This document shows, in pieces, positions 1 to 12,743 of a stretch of DNA of 64,000 nt. Under the pieces are notes generated by a model. It had not been told where the DNA came from. It worked only from the letters and a program-made list of their open reading frames with translations, and searched no databases. Position numbers and translations under genes: made by a program. Each line of letters opens with the position of its first letter. Within the stretch, counting starts at the first letter, position 1. The stretch comes from Adiantum capillus-veneris (lineage: Eukaryota > Streptophyta > Polypodiopsida > Polypodiales > Pteridaceae): positions 13,838,978-13,902,977 of the forward strand of contig CM043961.1 of NCBI GenBank assembly GCA_014529385.2. Direction: 5' to 3'.

Positions 1-126
1 TGTGTGTGTGTGTTGGCAATGTTTAGCATTTACTAAGCATGAGTTAGTTTTGTACAAGCTCTATGATAGCATCATAACGAACCATCTCCATTTGCAAGTC
101 ACAAACAAGGTATTACGCAAGCTCCA

Positions 127-164
<38 letters not shown>

Positions 165-428
165 CTTTGCTCTAGCTCTCTCTGCTGCATTTGTCTTGGT
201 GTGAGATTTATTGTGTGTGTTTTGTGGCACATCTTCTTGGGTGTGACAAAATCTCTCTTGCATCCTAGTTTGCATACCATAACTAGGTGGTGCTCCTTCA
301 CTTGTTTGGCTGAGGGTTTGTTGTTGTTCCCTGCTTGTGGTTGCCCTAGCCCCCAATTGAGCAACCCGAGAGCCTTGAGGGGTGTTTAGAGGTCACCTCT
401 CTTGTTGCCCACCCCGGACTGCTTTAAA
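1..428 (+). repeat. E1 left LTR, 3' portion
   Basis: This is the 3' part of the left LTR, cut by the window start. It matches the end of the right LTR, including the blocks before and after a CT microsatellite at 131-161 (about 31 bp here against about 16 bp at 7,373-7,388). The LTR ends at about 428, three bases before a primer-site-like sequence. A TG repeat occupies positions 1-12. Confidence 0.8.
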
Positions 429-430
429 TT

Positions 431-448
431 TGGTGCCCCCCACTGAGG
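431..448 (+). promoter_or_regulatory. E1 primer-binding site
   Basis: TGGTGCCCCCCACTGAGG begins two to three bases after the LTR end, as expected for a minus-strand primer site. It begins TGG, complementary to the CCA tail of a tRNA. The equivalent E2 site is at 33,616-33,635. The priming tRNA was not identified. Confidence 0.6.
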
Positions 449-1016
449 AGGGCTTGCATATGCTGTTGTGAATACTCAGCCTTTAGAGTAATCAAGTAGC
501 TTGCATGAATCAGGAAAATTTATATGATCCGTTTGTTCCTATTGCAAGGCAAAAGCTGCATATTATTGTAAGCAAAAAATTACAAAATTACGAGTAATTC
601 GTAGAATTTTGGGCCCTCTTAGGTTGGCCGAAATAAACACTTCAGTAAATCCTTTTATTTTGCCTCTCATTAGGTACGACCGTATTTTGGATATCTATAT
701 TTTTGTTTTGTTTTAAGCATTGGGTCATGCACAGACCATGGATAATGGCCCAGGAATAGAGGTTTTTTCCTTTCATTTCACTACACACATTAGAATAAAT
801 GTTGCAATTAGTAGAAAGATCCATTTTCAACAACGTATGGTGTTCATGTTTGGTACCCAAAGAGTAGGCATCAAGCGTGGACGTGGAAAAGGTAAGGAGA
901 AAGAAGGAGTTACATCACAAAGTTACCATGGATAAGAGAAGAAGGCAAAGGAGACCAAGGAAGCCAAAAGGACTTGACATCGTATCAACCTCCATGAATT
1001 TCTTCTTGGACATGGT
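449..1016 (+). other. E1 leader and gag-position region without recognisable gag
   Basis: The first ~110 bp resembles the E2 leader (33,636-33,745). From about 673 to 870 the sequence resembles 28,262-28,435, a segment that there follows a gag zinc-knuckle fragment. At about 880-1,000 there is a basic Lys/Arg-rich stretch. No capsid or CCHC motif was found. Confidence 0.5.
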
Positions 1017-1985
1017 ATGGATCCATACAACCTGTTGGAAGACATTAGAGGTAAGGGTCCTGATATCTCATGGCCTCAGTTTCTTGCATTATGCCAACAA
1101 GTTAGGAGGGATTTAACGAAGACAATTAGCACTAGGAGAAAGGTAAAAGAGAGTGTACATATTGTAAAAATTGCACAAGCTAAAATGAATGAGGATATTA
1201 CACATGTGCTAGATTGTTACATCAAAGGAAGATTGATTAAGAAAGGTCTAGTGGATGGGGGTGCACAAATTTTCATCATGACAGAAGGGCTTATGCAAAG
1301 ACTAGGCATGCACATCCATGAGACACCTAGCATCAAAGTTAAAATGGAAAACAATAGCAAGGCTAGGTGCGTAGGTATTTGTAAAAATGTTTTTGTGGAG
1401 GCCTTTGGCATTAAGAAGGTAGTGGAATTCTATGTTATGTCTACCAAAGGAAATGGTTACCCATTTATCCTAGGAAAACCTTGGCTAATGAAAATGCGAG
1501 CTTTGCAGGATTGGGAGAGTGGAAAGTTAATTTTTAGGAATGACAATCATAAGAAAGTTATCTTTGACAACATGAAGGAGCAACACCAAAAGGAGCTCCA
1601 TGAAGAATCATCGCAAAGTGAGATGGAGGAAGACTCAATCGATAGCACTTTAGAAGAAGAAAGTAGCGACATCATTACTAAAGAGGAGTTTTTCTTCGAA
1701 GTCATGGGGGTAAGGTTTAAACCAACCAACCAAAAGACCTCTTGCCCAGGTTTGGAAGAGGTAGATCCTCAAGAGAGCCAAAATGTGCAAGATGAAGGAA
1801 TGTTAAAAGGTATACTGTCTACAACACTTACAAAAGATGAAAGAGAGAAATTCAAATGTGTGCTAAGGAAGTTTCCCAAGCTTTTTGCTAAAGACTACAC
1901 TGACGTGCGTGGAGTAGATGATGTTCAACACAAGATCGAGCTAAACATAGAGGCCACACCTAAGGATCAAAAGTTACAAAGGTAG
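1017..1985 (+). pseudogene. E1 gag-pol linker and aspartic protease region
   Basis: A 322-residue open stretch. Residues 1-50 resemble the linker that precedes protease in Tat elements (YNLLEDI..DISWPQFL). Residues ~60-170 are a retropepsin-like domain: the active-site loop region is around residue 80 (LVDGGAQ) and the second half carries PFILGKPWLM. An acidic region follows, then a segment (LRKFPKLFAKDYTDVRGVD) that normally leads into reverse transcriptase. In the element this domain would process the Gag-Pol polyprotein. Assignment is by motif recognition. Confidence 0.75.
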
Positions 1986-2039
1986 GAGTCATCAAGGAAT
2001 AGGATCTACTCAAGGAGGTAAGAAAGATTCTAGCAGCAT

Positions 2040-3205
2040 GTTTCATTTATCCAATGGAGAATTCAGAGTGGGTATCTCCCATTGTTGTCACTCCCAAGAA
2101 GAACAGCAAGTGGAGGATGTGTGTGGATTATCGTCCACTAAATGAGGCAACAAAACGAGATCACATTCCCCTCCCATTTCAGGATGAGATACTAAATGAG
2201 GTAGCTGGTCATGAGAAGTACACTACGTGTGATGGATACTCAGGTTACTTTCAAATAGGTATCGCATTGGAGGATCAATTGAAAACAACCTTCATAAATC
2301 CTTGGAGTTGTTATGCTTTTAGAATCATGCCATTTTCCTGACAAATGCTCCTACAACTTTTCAATGCTTCATGAACATGGTGTTTCAAGCATTCTTTGGA
2401 AATTCCATTAGGGTTTTTATTGATGATTTTTTCATGTATAGCTCAAAATCATTGCACGTACAAAAGGTAGAAGAAGGTTTAAAAAAACTTTACGACATGG
2501 GAGGTCAACTAAACCCCGACAAGTGTCACATAGGTGAGGATGAAGTGACCTTTCTTGGTCACAAAGTTTCTTACAAAGGCATCGAGGTGGATCCTTCAAA
2601 GGAAAAGGCTCTTATTGAGTTACCATCACCCAAGGGTCTTAAGGAGGTCATCTCATTCATTCAAAATGTGAAGTATATGTCACGCTTCATTCACTTAGCC
2701 TCAGAGTTACTTCACCCTTTACAAAAGTTGACACAACACATAGAATTTGCATGGTCTGATGAACTTGAAGAGTACTTTTGTAACATTAAAGTCATTTTGT
2801 CAAAGCTACCAACACTCATGCCTCCTTGTTGGGACTACACATTCTATGATAGCTCTAGTGTTGGGAAGGAAACAATTGGTGCAGTTTTATTACAACCAGA
2901 TCCCCACAGTACCAGGATGCAACCCATCTACTTTGCTAGTAGGGTCATGAATGCTTTTGAGAGAGGCTACACGGAGATAGAACTCATGATGCTTTCGCTC
3001 ATGTTTGGGGTGATAAAGTTTAGATCCTACTTGTTACCAAAACCTTTCATAATTCTCACTGCAGAAAGTTTGTTCCCTAGGGTGTCATCTCAAATGAATC
3101 TTAGTATTAGAATCTCAAAGTGGATTATGGAGTTGCGAGAGTTCCAATACACTTTCAAGGTAGAAGATAGTGTGTGTGCACAATTGGCAAGGGATTCTCA
3201 CTTAT
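2040..3205 (+). pseudogene. E1 reverse transcriptase and RNase H
   Basis: Reverse transcriptase is recognisable from SPIVVTPKKNSKWRMCVDYR through the palm (CDGYSGYFQI) and the catalytic loop region at about 2,420 (VFIDDFFMYSS), then the thumb (GGQLNPDKCHIG..FLGHKVS). The tether and RNase H follow at about 2,780-3,200 (FYDSSSVGKETIGAVLL..MQPIYFASRVMN..YLLPKPFI). This is the usual order for plant gypsy pol. The region is broken. Confidence 0.9.
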
Positions 3206-3279
3206 AGGGTACATGAGAAGGAGGTTAAGGTGCCTAAAGTAAAAACCCTACCATTGCAACCACCAAAAGATATTCCTAA

Positions 3280-3662
3280 TGCTTTTACCTTGTTCTTTGA
3301 TGGAGCTTTTCGACGAGCCACAAGAAAAGAAGGGGGAGGGATAGTGTTGCTCAACCCAAGTGGAGAGACGGTCATGAAAGAGAAGGTCAATCTACCAGGT
3401 TCAACTAGCAACTATGAAGCAGGCTACGACACACTACTTCATGGTTTAAAGATGTGCATTGGCCAAGGTATATAACGTCTCATGGTAAAAGGGGGATGCA
3501 CTTCTCATTGCAAAGCAAAGTTTAGGCATTTGGGCATGCAAGAATGAAAGCCTAAGGACAAAAGTTCATGCCATTCGTAGGTTGTTTAATCAATTTAAAG
3601 AAGTGAAACTATATCATATTCCTAGAAAAAAAAGTGAAGATGCAGATTTACTTACACAATAA
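3280..3662 (+). pseudogene. E1 second (archaeal-type) RNase H
   Basis: The motif FFDGAFRRATRKEGGGIVLL followed by NYEAGYDTLLHGLKM matches the archaeal-type RNase H that Tat-lineage gypsy elements carry between the normal RNase H and the integrase. The same domain is in E3 at about 42,345-42,725. It supports placing E1 in or near Tat. The domain is broken. Confidence 0.75.
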
Positions 3663-3899
3663 GCAGTTACATGTGCTGAGAAAGAAGTGCTGGTCATCAT
3701 GGTGGTAGCAGCTGTCAAGCAACCGAGATACCAGGGATTGGAGTCATTGGCTCCCATTATTGGCTACATTTTGGAGAGCGAGTTTCCACAAGATTTCACA
3801 AAAGCTCAAAAGAGGAGACTCATGAAGAAGGCAAGCGTGTAGCTCTTCCTAGAAGGCTCTCTCTATCAAAGAGGGAAGGATCAAGTGTGTAGAAGAGTA

Positions 3900-5137
3900 T
3901 CAACTATCAAGGAAATTCTAGCCATTCTAAAAGGTTTGCATGAAGAGGCATGTGGGGGTTATTTTGCCCAAGAGTTAACGGTGAAGATGATTTTGCTTGC
4001 GGGGTATGTTTGGCCAAGTCTACATGCGGATGTCTAGCATTGGTATAAAAGCTGTCACAATTGTCAAGTAAATTGAAATAGAAGATTGGTACATGGTCCA
4101 AGGAAAATTGTGCTTACAAATGTACCCTTTGGAAAGTGCGGCATTGATGCTATGGGTCCTCTGCCTAGAACAAAAAATGGTAAGCTCTACATTCTAGTGG
4201 CTGTAGATTACATGAATAGGTGGGTAGAAGCTCAAAGTGTGGCAATGGTAAATGGAAAAAAAGTGAGCAGGTTTGTCTACACTAATATTTGTTATAGATT
4301 TGGCACACCTTTGGAGATTGTTTCTGATAATGGCCCAGGGTTTAGGAAGGGTTTACTCACAAAATTTTGTGAAGAGCTTCACATTCTACATCGTCATAAC
4401 ACACCCTACTACCCACAATCAAATGGTTTGATGGAGAAGGCTAATGGTGTCATTGCAGGCATCATTAGAAAGATGATGCAAACAAGACAAAGTTGTGGGA
4501 TGACTTCTTAGACATTGCCTTGTGGACGTATCAAACCACATATAGGGAAGCCATAGAGTTCACGTCATTTCACTTGGTTTATGTCCAAGAGGCTTTGCAG
4601 CCTATCGAGCTTAACATCCCAACGATACGGATTCATGGAAGAGGTGCACAAGATGATCAAGAGGTATGGATGGATCGACTTCTTACATTAGTGGAGCTTG
4701 AGTGGAAAAGAGAAGCAACTTACAAGTGCTACAAGAGGAAAGCTATACAAGCAAAAGAAAAGCTCGACAAGAAGCTGAAGGGCAAAGGCATCAAGGAAGG
4801 AGATCTTGTGCTAAGGTATGACAATCGACTTGATAATAATTTTGATGCCAAGTTTGAAACTAGATGGTAGGGGCCATACATAGTCAAGAAGGCTTTCAAT
4901 TCAAGTTACTATCAGCTTATGGGCATGAATGATAAAGAGCACTCCAAGAAGGTAAACGGGTATCGGCTAAAGCCTTATCTACCAAAGATATATCAAAAGG
5001 AAAGTATCTCATGTAAGTTTTGCTACATGAAGCATGAGTGTAACTCGAGCCAAAATTCCAAGGGGCCAAACAATGAGAATCTTGTCAAGGACTCGGAAGC
5101 ACTCTCTTTGGAAAAGATTCTTTATGATGGTACATGA
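3900..5137 (+). pseudogene. E1 integrase
   Basis: An H2C2 zinc-binding segment is seen at about 3,930-4,075 (EEACGGYF..GYVWPSLHADV..CHNCQ). The catalytic core follows at 4,120-4,490 with VAVDYMNRW, EIVSDNGPGF and PYYPQSNGLMEKANG blocks. The C-terminal part (GDLVLRYDNRLDNNF, then a GPY-like block and NGYRLKPYLPK) reaches 5,137, inside the hairpin upstream of the polypurine tract. No chromodomain is seen, as expected for a non-chromovirus lineage. The region is broken. Confidence 0.88.
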
Positions 5138-5165
5138 ATATACCATCATCCTTGGGGAGGGCTAG
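5127..5165 (+). promoter_or_regulatory. E1 pre-PPT inverted repeat and polypurine tract
   Basis: ATGGTACATGAATATACCAT at 5,127-5,146 is an imperfect inverted repeat. A purine-rich tract (TTGGGGAGGG) follows and abuts the right LTR at 5,166. E2 has the same arrangement at 36,118-36,157 with perfect arms. The polypurine tract primes plus-strand synthesis; any role for the inverted repeat is inferred. Confidence 0.65.
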
Positions 5166-7660
5166 TGCTAGCCATTTTTGGGCTATTCAAAATTGCCATA
5201 GTAAGCTACCTCACCTATCAAAATCACTCAAACACTGTGGCTATCCTTACCTTTTCATTGTACATAGGCGTGTGTGAGTTAGTGGACTTTTTCCCCCATA
5301 TCTCCTTAAAACCCTCAATTACCTAGCCGCTAGGCTAGTTGAGCCAATAAAATAAATAAAATAAAAAAGAAAAAGTATATTATGGCCTCTTTGTGTGTAA
5401 ATATTTCATTGTATATAGGACCTAAATATAAGGAATTTTCATAATTATTTTGGTATTTATTTAAATATTTATACCTAGGTGTGCGTTATTTGCCTATGTA
5501 TGCTACGTAAATTGACTCACCATTACCACAATTTTTCTTACCATTTTGCATACTCTTTATTCCATATAGAAATATTTTCATACAAGCTTCTCTTATTTTT
5601 GGTGTGAATCCACTCCAAGGAAAAACCTCAAAAAATTACCTTCCACCATCAATCATTGCATCTCACTAAATTCCTATTTTTTATAGGTATTTTTCTTTAT
5701 CTCTTGTAAATAAATATACATCAATAAAAACAAATGAGGGCCCTCCTCATTTGATTCCCTATATTTTCATATATTTATTTTTTATATATGTAACTCACAC
5801 TATTCTAGATTCCAATAATTGTTTATATATACTAGCCTGTTTTTTTCCATCATATCCATATATTATATCTATGCATAATCCACAACCATGCATATTTTCA
5901 AACCCCTAAGAATATATTAGGTCATGCTCTCATTCAAGGAGGGGCTTACCTTTGGAGCCTTATGCAAATTCAACAAAAAGGAAGACTTTTTTATGAAGAA
6001 AAATAGGCTTTTTGGTAGGATTTTTTTATATCCATCTCCACTCCAAATTTGAAGTGGTGGTTAAAAGACAAAATGTGGACCAAGAGCTGAATAATCACCT
6101 CAAACAATTTTATAATTTTGGAGCTACGACTGATGAGATAGGATTTTTTTGTTGGACCCGAGTCTGCCCACTTTCTCTCTCTAGAATCAAATTCATATTA
6201 CCATAACCTCTTCATCCTTTCACAAAAAGAGAAAAAATCAGCAAATAATCAATCTGAAGCTCTACAAAAGGAGGAGTTTGATAATGGAAAATTAAACTTT
6301 TCCATGGTCACAAGAATTACACCGACAGAGTTCTACAACCGCTTCATTTGTTGGAGGAGATAGGTGGAAATTTCCCTTTACATCTTGTGGTTTCATCAAA
6401 TTGTGTATATTCTAATCCTTCTCTTACTTTTCATCGTTGTATAAATCATATAATGCACCTTGATTGCATATGCCATGTAATTTTACCCCATCCTACTAAC
6501 TACAAACTACTAACACTAACCACTAACATACTAACATAAAATAGCCATTGACCTAACCATAAAAGACACCTCACCTCAAACCTACATGTGCATAGTAACT
6601 TTCTCTCTTTCTTTCTTTCTCTCTCTCTCTCTCCCCTTCCTTAAAACTCTACTTTCACCTTATCTACCATCAATAATGCTCTCTTTTGAGCCCACATCCA
6701 TGACTCAAGCAGACAAAGAAGGCCCGTAATGTTTTGAGAATAAAAAAAAATCATAATCCTGATTTGTTAGCTTGCAAATTAGGATATCCAATAATCTTAA
6801 TGAGAGGTATCCAACCTCTAAATAGGCCCCTTTCCTTCTTGTAAATCACCTCCAATATCTTACATAGCACCCAACACTCTATGCGTGAGGAGAGACTTAG
6901 GAGTAGCAACCACTTTGTGAGCTTCACTTTTGGTGTGAGAGAAGATTTCAAGCTACACATTGCAAGTGAGAGAGCGTGAATTCAAAAAGCTCAAAACCAC
7001 TATTGTATATGTTCTTCCATTATCAATAAATTGAGGTTTGGTGTATAAAAGGCGTAATTCGACATTCAAATCTTTGTCCTTCCACTTGTGCAATATGTTT
7101 TGGTGAATTCAAGGTGACTTGTGTATTTTAAGTTTCTATCATTTGATCTTGTTTTAAAAAGTGTTTTAGTGTTTTTTCATTGCCAATTCTGTGTCCATTG
7201 TAAGAGGGTATTGTGGTGAGAGGTCTCCCACACCCTAAGAAAGTGTATATGTGTGTTGGAAATGTTTAGCATTTACTAAGTATGAGTTAGTTTTGTACAA
7301 GCTCTATGATAGCATCATAACGAACCATATCCATTTGCAAGTCGCAAACAAGGTATTACGCAAGTTCCATTCCTCTCTCTCTCTCTCTTCCCTTTGCTCT
7401 AGCTCTCTCTACTCCATTTGGTGTGTGTCTTGGTGTGAGATTGCTTTGTGTGTGTTTTGTGGGGAATCTTCCTGGGTGTGAAAAAATCTCTCTTGTGTCT
7501 TAGTTCGCATACCATATCTAGGTGGTGCCCCTTCACTTGTTTGGCTATGGGTTTGTTGTTGTTCCTTGCTTGTGGTTGCCCCAGCCCCCAATTGAGAAGA
7601 CGAGAGCCTTGAGGGGTGTTTAGAGGTCGCCTCTCTTGTTGTGCACCCCAGACTGCCTCA
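5166..7660 (+). repeat. E1 right LTR (about 2.5 kb)
   Basis: It starts TGCTAGCC right after the polypurine tract and ends GACTGCCTCA at 7,660. The start matches the E2 LTR starts (30,985 and 36,158) and the end matches the E2 LTR ends. A TATA-type box lies at 7,044-7,050, which puts U3 at about 1.9 kb. A short CT microsatellite lies at 7,373-7,388. A CT-rich patch lies at about 6,601-6,640. Length is similar to the E2 LTRs (2,628 and 2,658 bp). Confidence 0.85.
7044..7050 (+). promoter_or_regulatory. TATA box in E1 right LTR
   Basis: TATAAAA followed by GGCG, about 615 bp before the LTR end and at the same relative position as the E2 boxes. This is the likely core promoter of the LTR; the transcription start is inferred to be about 30 bp downstream. 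Confidence 0.5.
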
Positions 7661-8248
7661 CTATCACTTTCCTTTCCTTGTGTGCTAGGACCTCTGGGTA
7701 GCGTTTGTAGCCTCCCTTGTCCAATGACAAGTCAGTCTCGATCCTCAAAACCCTTGAGATGCACTATCATCTCATTCCTTTTCTTCTCTGGATTCTTTTG
7801 ATGAAATTGTATATGGTTCCCCTATTTTGTCAAAACCCTTGGATGTGCTGCCATCTGGTTCTCTATGATGAGTTGTTGTCTAGTTCCCTTGATTCATTCT
7901 CTTCACTGGAAGACTCTTGTCGTGGTGAGGTGGATACCATCCTATCTCTAGAATAAGTCAATGATTTGGCATGCATTTCAAGTCCTTGCTGAGCATGTCT
8001 TGTAAGTCTCTAAATAGAGTCATCCTACTAGTTTGGACAATACTCTTAAATCTCTTTTGGCAATCCATAGAAAAATGAATCAATCTAGTCTCTCAAAGTA
8101 GTCTTCCAAAACGAAGGTCATGGCAAGCACTAGAACAAAGCTCCTATTTTTGAAATTCAAAATACAAAAAATTAATATCTCCTACAAGAATGCAACTGAC
8201 TAGTAGTGCCATAATTAGAAATTGTTTCAATAGCATCAGGTTGCCGAC

Positions 8249-8252
<4 letters not shown>
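7661..8252. other. Unassigned intergenic DNA right of E1
   Basis: No coding motif, LTR end or RNA gene was recognised. The only open stretches are short and without motif content. Confidence 0.4.
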
Positions 8253-8320
<68 letters not shown>

Positions 8321-8345
8321 TCCAAATTGTCCACTGAGGTCTACA

Positions 8346-8386
<41 letters not shown>

Positions 8387-8477
8387 AGTACTTTAACTTC
8401 AAACTCTATCTCTCTATTTTTGTACATACATATCCATCTCTCTCTATCTCTTTCTCAAGCTCCCTCTTAGCAGTCAA

Positions 8478-8516
<39 letters not shown>
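8253..8516. repeat. Cluster of three microsatellites: (GA)n, (CA)n, (CT)n
   Basis: (GA)n at 8,253-8,316 (64 bp), (CA)n at 8,347-8,384 (38 bp) and (CT)n at 8,481-8,516 (36 bp). All three are essentially uninterrupted. Open frames across them (Arg-Glu, Leu-Ser, Val-Cys repeats) are by-products. Confidence 0.95.
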
Positions 8517-8519
<3 letters not shown>

Positions 8520-10834
8520 CACATAGAGTTGTGCTTCCTTGTGTACAAATGTGAAGCTAAATCTTAGGTTGCTAAAGCTTATGTTTCAACTTTTGGGACT
8601 ATGTGCTCGTTAGAAGCTTATGTTAAATTTTTTGAAAATGTGTCTCTTTCTATCCACTAGAAAATGTGTGCATTTTCCTATTTACTAGATTAGTATCAAT
8701 AGCAGAGATTGAACAAATAGCTAGTCATAGTGACAAAGATTGAATACTTTTCAAGTGCGCACGGGTGAGTGCACACGCAATACCATATTATGTAGAAGTA
8801 TGCTAAACATTGTAATCTATTGTTGTGTAGCAGAGATTACGACAATGGCATCTAACACTCCAATTATCGTATTGTCTTCAGAACAACGGCTTCAATCCCG
8901 ACACAAACTCCACACGATGAGTGCTTAAACTTTTATCTAAAGTGCTTAATTACAGGCTATATTATTTTCTTAAACTTTTAGTTTAACAAATCATTAAGCT
9001 TCTAGAATATATTGTAGAGATTACAATAGATGTACTTACTTGCAACACTTGATTTACTTGCTTGAAATGTAGCACAGTCTTTTGTCCCTTGGAGTGAAGA
9101 AAATTCACAATGTATACCTTGATGCTTGACCAAGAAGTGATTTGTGAATATGAGAATCATAAAAAGTCTAACCTTTAAAATTTGAAAAATAAAATTAGTG
9201 GCTCTTGAATTGTGCAGTTTCTCTCTTAAGAAATTTGGACGACCATCCAATTCTCAACCATAATAGTGAGACAAACCACAATATGTATTGCAATAAGTGA
9301 AAAGTAAAAGAAGGCATCACTTCATTATGTGTCAAGATATCAATAGTTATGATGCAAATGAATGGAGTTCTTGCATAAGCATTGCATACAGGTTGCATGA
9401 GTTTTAGACGGTTGTCAAAATTTCACGAGCTTCACAATGCAATTTTATCGTGTAATACTCTTAAACATGTGTTTTGGGTCAAGCTACTGGTGTGTGGAGA
9501 TTTAATTGTGACACTGATACCTATAGACCTTATGTCCATTATCCTATTTTCAAAACCCTTAGAAATTGTTTCTCGTATTTTAAGAAAAAATGATCAAATT
9601 ACCCCTGTATTTTGCAAAAAATCTAGAATATTCTATTATTCTAAAATATTTAATGTTTCTTAATATTTTGAAATGGATTTTTATCAATTTTATGCATAGT
9701 GTAAGCTCACAACTAGAGGCATTTATGTCTAAAATGATGAACAATTTAGTATTGTGCGTTGTTAGAGATATTTCATAGGTTAATAAGGGGAATCCTAAAG
9801 AAATTGGATGATTTCTTTTTTTTGTAATGTTGGTCAAATGGGAGAGGTTTATTGGGATTTTTTGAAATTTGAGGAGTATTTTAAGAATTTTCACAAACAC
9901 ATAAGTATTTTTGTATTTTTTTAATTTTTTGAATCTCCAACCCCCATACATCCCAATGGATGAGAATTGGACGAGCGTCCAGATCTCACCATCATTCTAG
10001 ATCCATCAAAAAGCTACAACCAGATCCCTAACTATACATTTGTTAATTCTACCTAATAGGGAGCTTGGACCATTACAATCCATTGTTCTATGAAAACCCT
10101 GAGGAAAAAATATTTTATCAATTGATATGTGAGCACATGTACAAATTTTAAAGGCTTATCTCAATCAAAAACTTAGGAAATTAGGTGGCTTCATCACAAA
10201 TACCAAATTATCTCTTGTTTAAAAATTCTAAAACCCAAAGGCTACCACTATGGTATAGAGGATATCACAATAGCTTTTTAAGTACCTTTTAGTACCACTT
10301 AATCTTTTTTGGTACTAAGACATTGTATCATATACATCATTTCGTAAGTCTTTGGTTTGAAGATGTTAATATATTATTTTGTTTCTCGCTCCCTGTGTGT
10401 GTGTGTATGGGCACATGTGTGTTTGCTTCAAAAAAACCTGGATTGTGTAACAAAAATGGACTTTGAACATTGAGAGTAGTGGAATTAAGAAAACTGTAGT
10501 GAGCACTTCTATGAGAATACTTTGAGTAAATAGAGGGAGAACTTGATTAGAGGTAGCAACATAACCATTATACCTAATTAACTTGGCATGAAAAATACTT
10601 TGCAAGAGAGAGAATTAGAGAACTTGACAACATTTTAGGACCGGATTTATGTGAAGCTGATTCCCCCTCCAAAAGGATTTTGTATTATAGCTTCTCCGAC
10701 AAAGTGAGACTTTGGTACAATACAAGATTTGTGTTCCTTGAGACCTTGATAGTGCAATGACAATAGAGAGCTTCATGCACCAATTTTTGAAATACCGCTT
10801 GAACACACATGATGTATAAGATCTCTATATAGTG
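8517..10834. other. Unassigned AT-rich DNA
   Basis: About 2.3 kb with no recognisable gene, terminal repeat or RNA gene on either strand. Confidence 0.4.
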
Positions 10835-10866
10835 CCCCCCCCCCCCCACACACACACACACACACA
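10835..10866. repeat. C13 homopolymer joined to (AC)n
   Basis: A run of 13 C at 10,835-10,847 runs directly into an AC repeat ending near 10,866. Confidence 0.9.
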
Positions 10867-11943
10867 CCCCAAGAGGTCCAATTCCCACTATCTGCACAAT
10901 CCTCCCCTTTCTTTGAATTTTGTTGTATTTCCAAAATTCCATATAGTGCATTGGTGTGAGTGATCATCCATACATCCTTGCCTTCATTAAAATGATTGCT
11001 TGGTTGATGCAGCTAATGGGCACCCTTCTAGCCGACCACACCTTGCCGAGTCACAATTTTGATGTTATTCATCCTAATTTTATGGAAAAGTCTTGTGAAA
11101 GAGTCTCTATGATTTTTGAGCCAAGTGATGTATATTCCGAGATGTATTCTTTGTCATGAGCCTAAAGCCTTGTAAGCCGGCCATTTGCCATATGACAAGA
11201 ACTAGGTATAAAGCTCAAAAATCTTTAGTCTGAAAGGACACATTGTAACATTATCTCAAAGTTTTGAAGAGCTTTTGTACGCACGACTATGAGTGGCTAC
11301 TCAATAGCAACTTGTAACTGATTTTTCTCATGATTTGGTAATTAGAGTTCTTTTCTGTGAAGTGTATTGTGTTCCTTGTGTTATGCTCTTTCATTTAAAT
11401 ATAATATTTCTCAAAATTTTTGGTGGTTCACTACTACCTATTTGTGAGTTATATCTACAAATTTGAGTGTGCCAAAATTGTTGTTTTTTGACATTTTGTC
11501 CATAGAAGAGTATTGTTAGACCCTAGGGTGACCTATCTAGACTATTTTGTTGTAGTTTTCAAGACTTGGACCATGATGAATCATGATTTTTGTATCTTTT
11601 TGGATGACCTACAAACTTTGTAGAGTAGTGCTCTTAGGCCTAATATAGCTTTCCCTAAAATTTCATTGCAATAAGAGCTCATTTAGTTGACAAAATGGTG
11701 TGATGATCTAGAGAGACAAGATAGGACATAGGCGGATTTCCCAGATTCGAGAGCGATGGTTTACTGATTGTGTTGATAAATTACTTAACTAGGTTCACTT
11801 CTTGAGTTTCACACCCTTGAAGAGTCTCCGTGCCTCATCCGAGTCACTTCCCTAAGTATTGACATTATGTTAGTGCCAGATAGCTATGCTACAAATGTTC
11901 CATCACAGTGACCCAATAACATTGGTGCCACTGCTGGGGTTGA
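10867..11943 (+). repeat. Possible LTR 3' part with adjoining primer site
   Basis: At 11,923-11,943 the sequence TGGTGCCACTGCTGGGGTTG is close to the TGGCGCC..CCGGGG-type primer site common in plant gypsy elements. It follows an LTR-like end (CCAATAACA). The upstream ~1 kb would then be LTR, but its start was not found and no gag follows downstream. Fossil fragment of a gypsy element, boundaries uncertain. Confidence 0.4.
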
Positions 11944-12743
11944 TCCTTATGTGGTGAGTGACCTAGTTGGGGGATATTTTTTTGCAAGCTTACTTCAATG
12001 AGCTTTTATTGGCAATTGGCTTTTTTGTGAGAGCTTTTCTCCACTCTAAACACATGAGGAGGGATGACATGTATGTTCTCCTTTCCATATGACATCCCTA
12101 ATTCCTAAAGGAGTGAACTAGGTGCAATCTAGCATTAGGTACTTCACTTTGAGGGCTAACGCTAAAATAAAGATTGATATATAGAACAAGGACATTTCTC
12201 ATTGCAAATCAAGTACTTCTATTTATTTTGTCTATTAAGCTCTACATTTAGTATAATTGGGAGCCAACAAAATCCAAGAAGCCAACCTCATCGTATTGCA
12301 AATAAGAAAAGCCAAAATATAAGCAAGGACTCTCCTTAGATAAACAAAACCCTTGTTTCAAACTCCAAATGCCCCAAGGCAACAATTACCATCCTATATG
12401 AAAGGAAATAATGTCAAGGAATAACCAAGCATAGATAAAAAACTATAACCAAAACGATATTAATTATCCTTCACAAATATAAGCACTAAGACAAAAGAAA
12501 GTTTCTTGTAAAGAAAAAGGTCTTTATCCACGCTACATATTTAGTCACACAAATTTCACCATCATATACATGTAACTTTAAGATTAAGGAATGACTACAC
12601 ACACACACAAGCAAAATAAGTTAATGAAAATCTTCAAAGGTAAAAAATCTAAAGTTGCCTCAAAGAGTGTTTGTTACCAAAAACAAGTAATTTTTTAGTC
12701 CAAAAAAAGGTAGCTAGAAAGCACATTTTTGTCCTCTCATATC
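11944..12743. other. Unassigned DNA
   Basis: No gene, repeat end or RNA gene recognised. It lies between the primer-site-like motif and the methyltransferase-like fragment. Confidence 0.35.

Larger units (their letters stand above)
1..7660 (+). mobile_element. E1: Ty3/gypsy LTR retrotransposon, Tat-like, pol-bearing, left end outside window
   Basis: The last ~430 bp of the left LTR (1-428) recurs at about 7,247-7,660, bracketing an internal region of about 4.7 kb. Domains run in the order protease, reverse transcriptase, RNase H, a second (archaeal-type) RNase H, integrase; the extra RNase H before integrase is a hallmark of the Tat lineage. No gag with a CCHC knuckle is recognisable in the ~590 bp between primer site and protease region. 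The copy is broken, with several breaks across pol. The shared LTR ends differ by roughly 4-8% by eye, so it is older than E2. LTR ends, primer site and polypurine-tract region match E2 (30,985-38,815), so the two belong to one LTR family. Confidence 0.85.
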
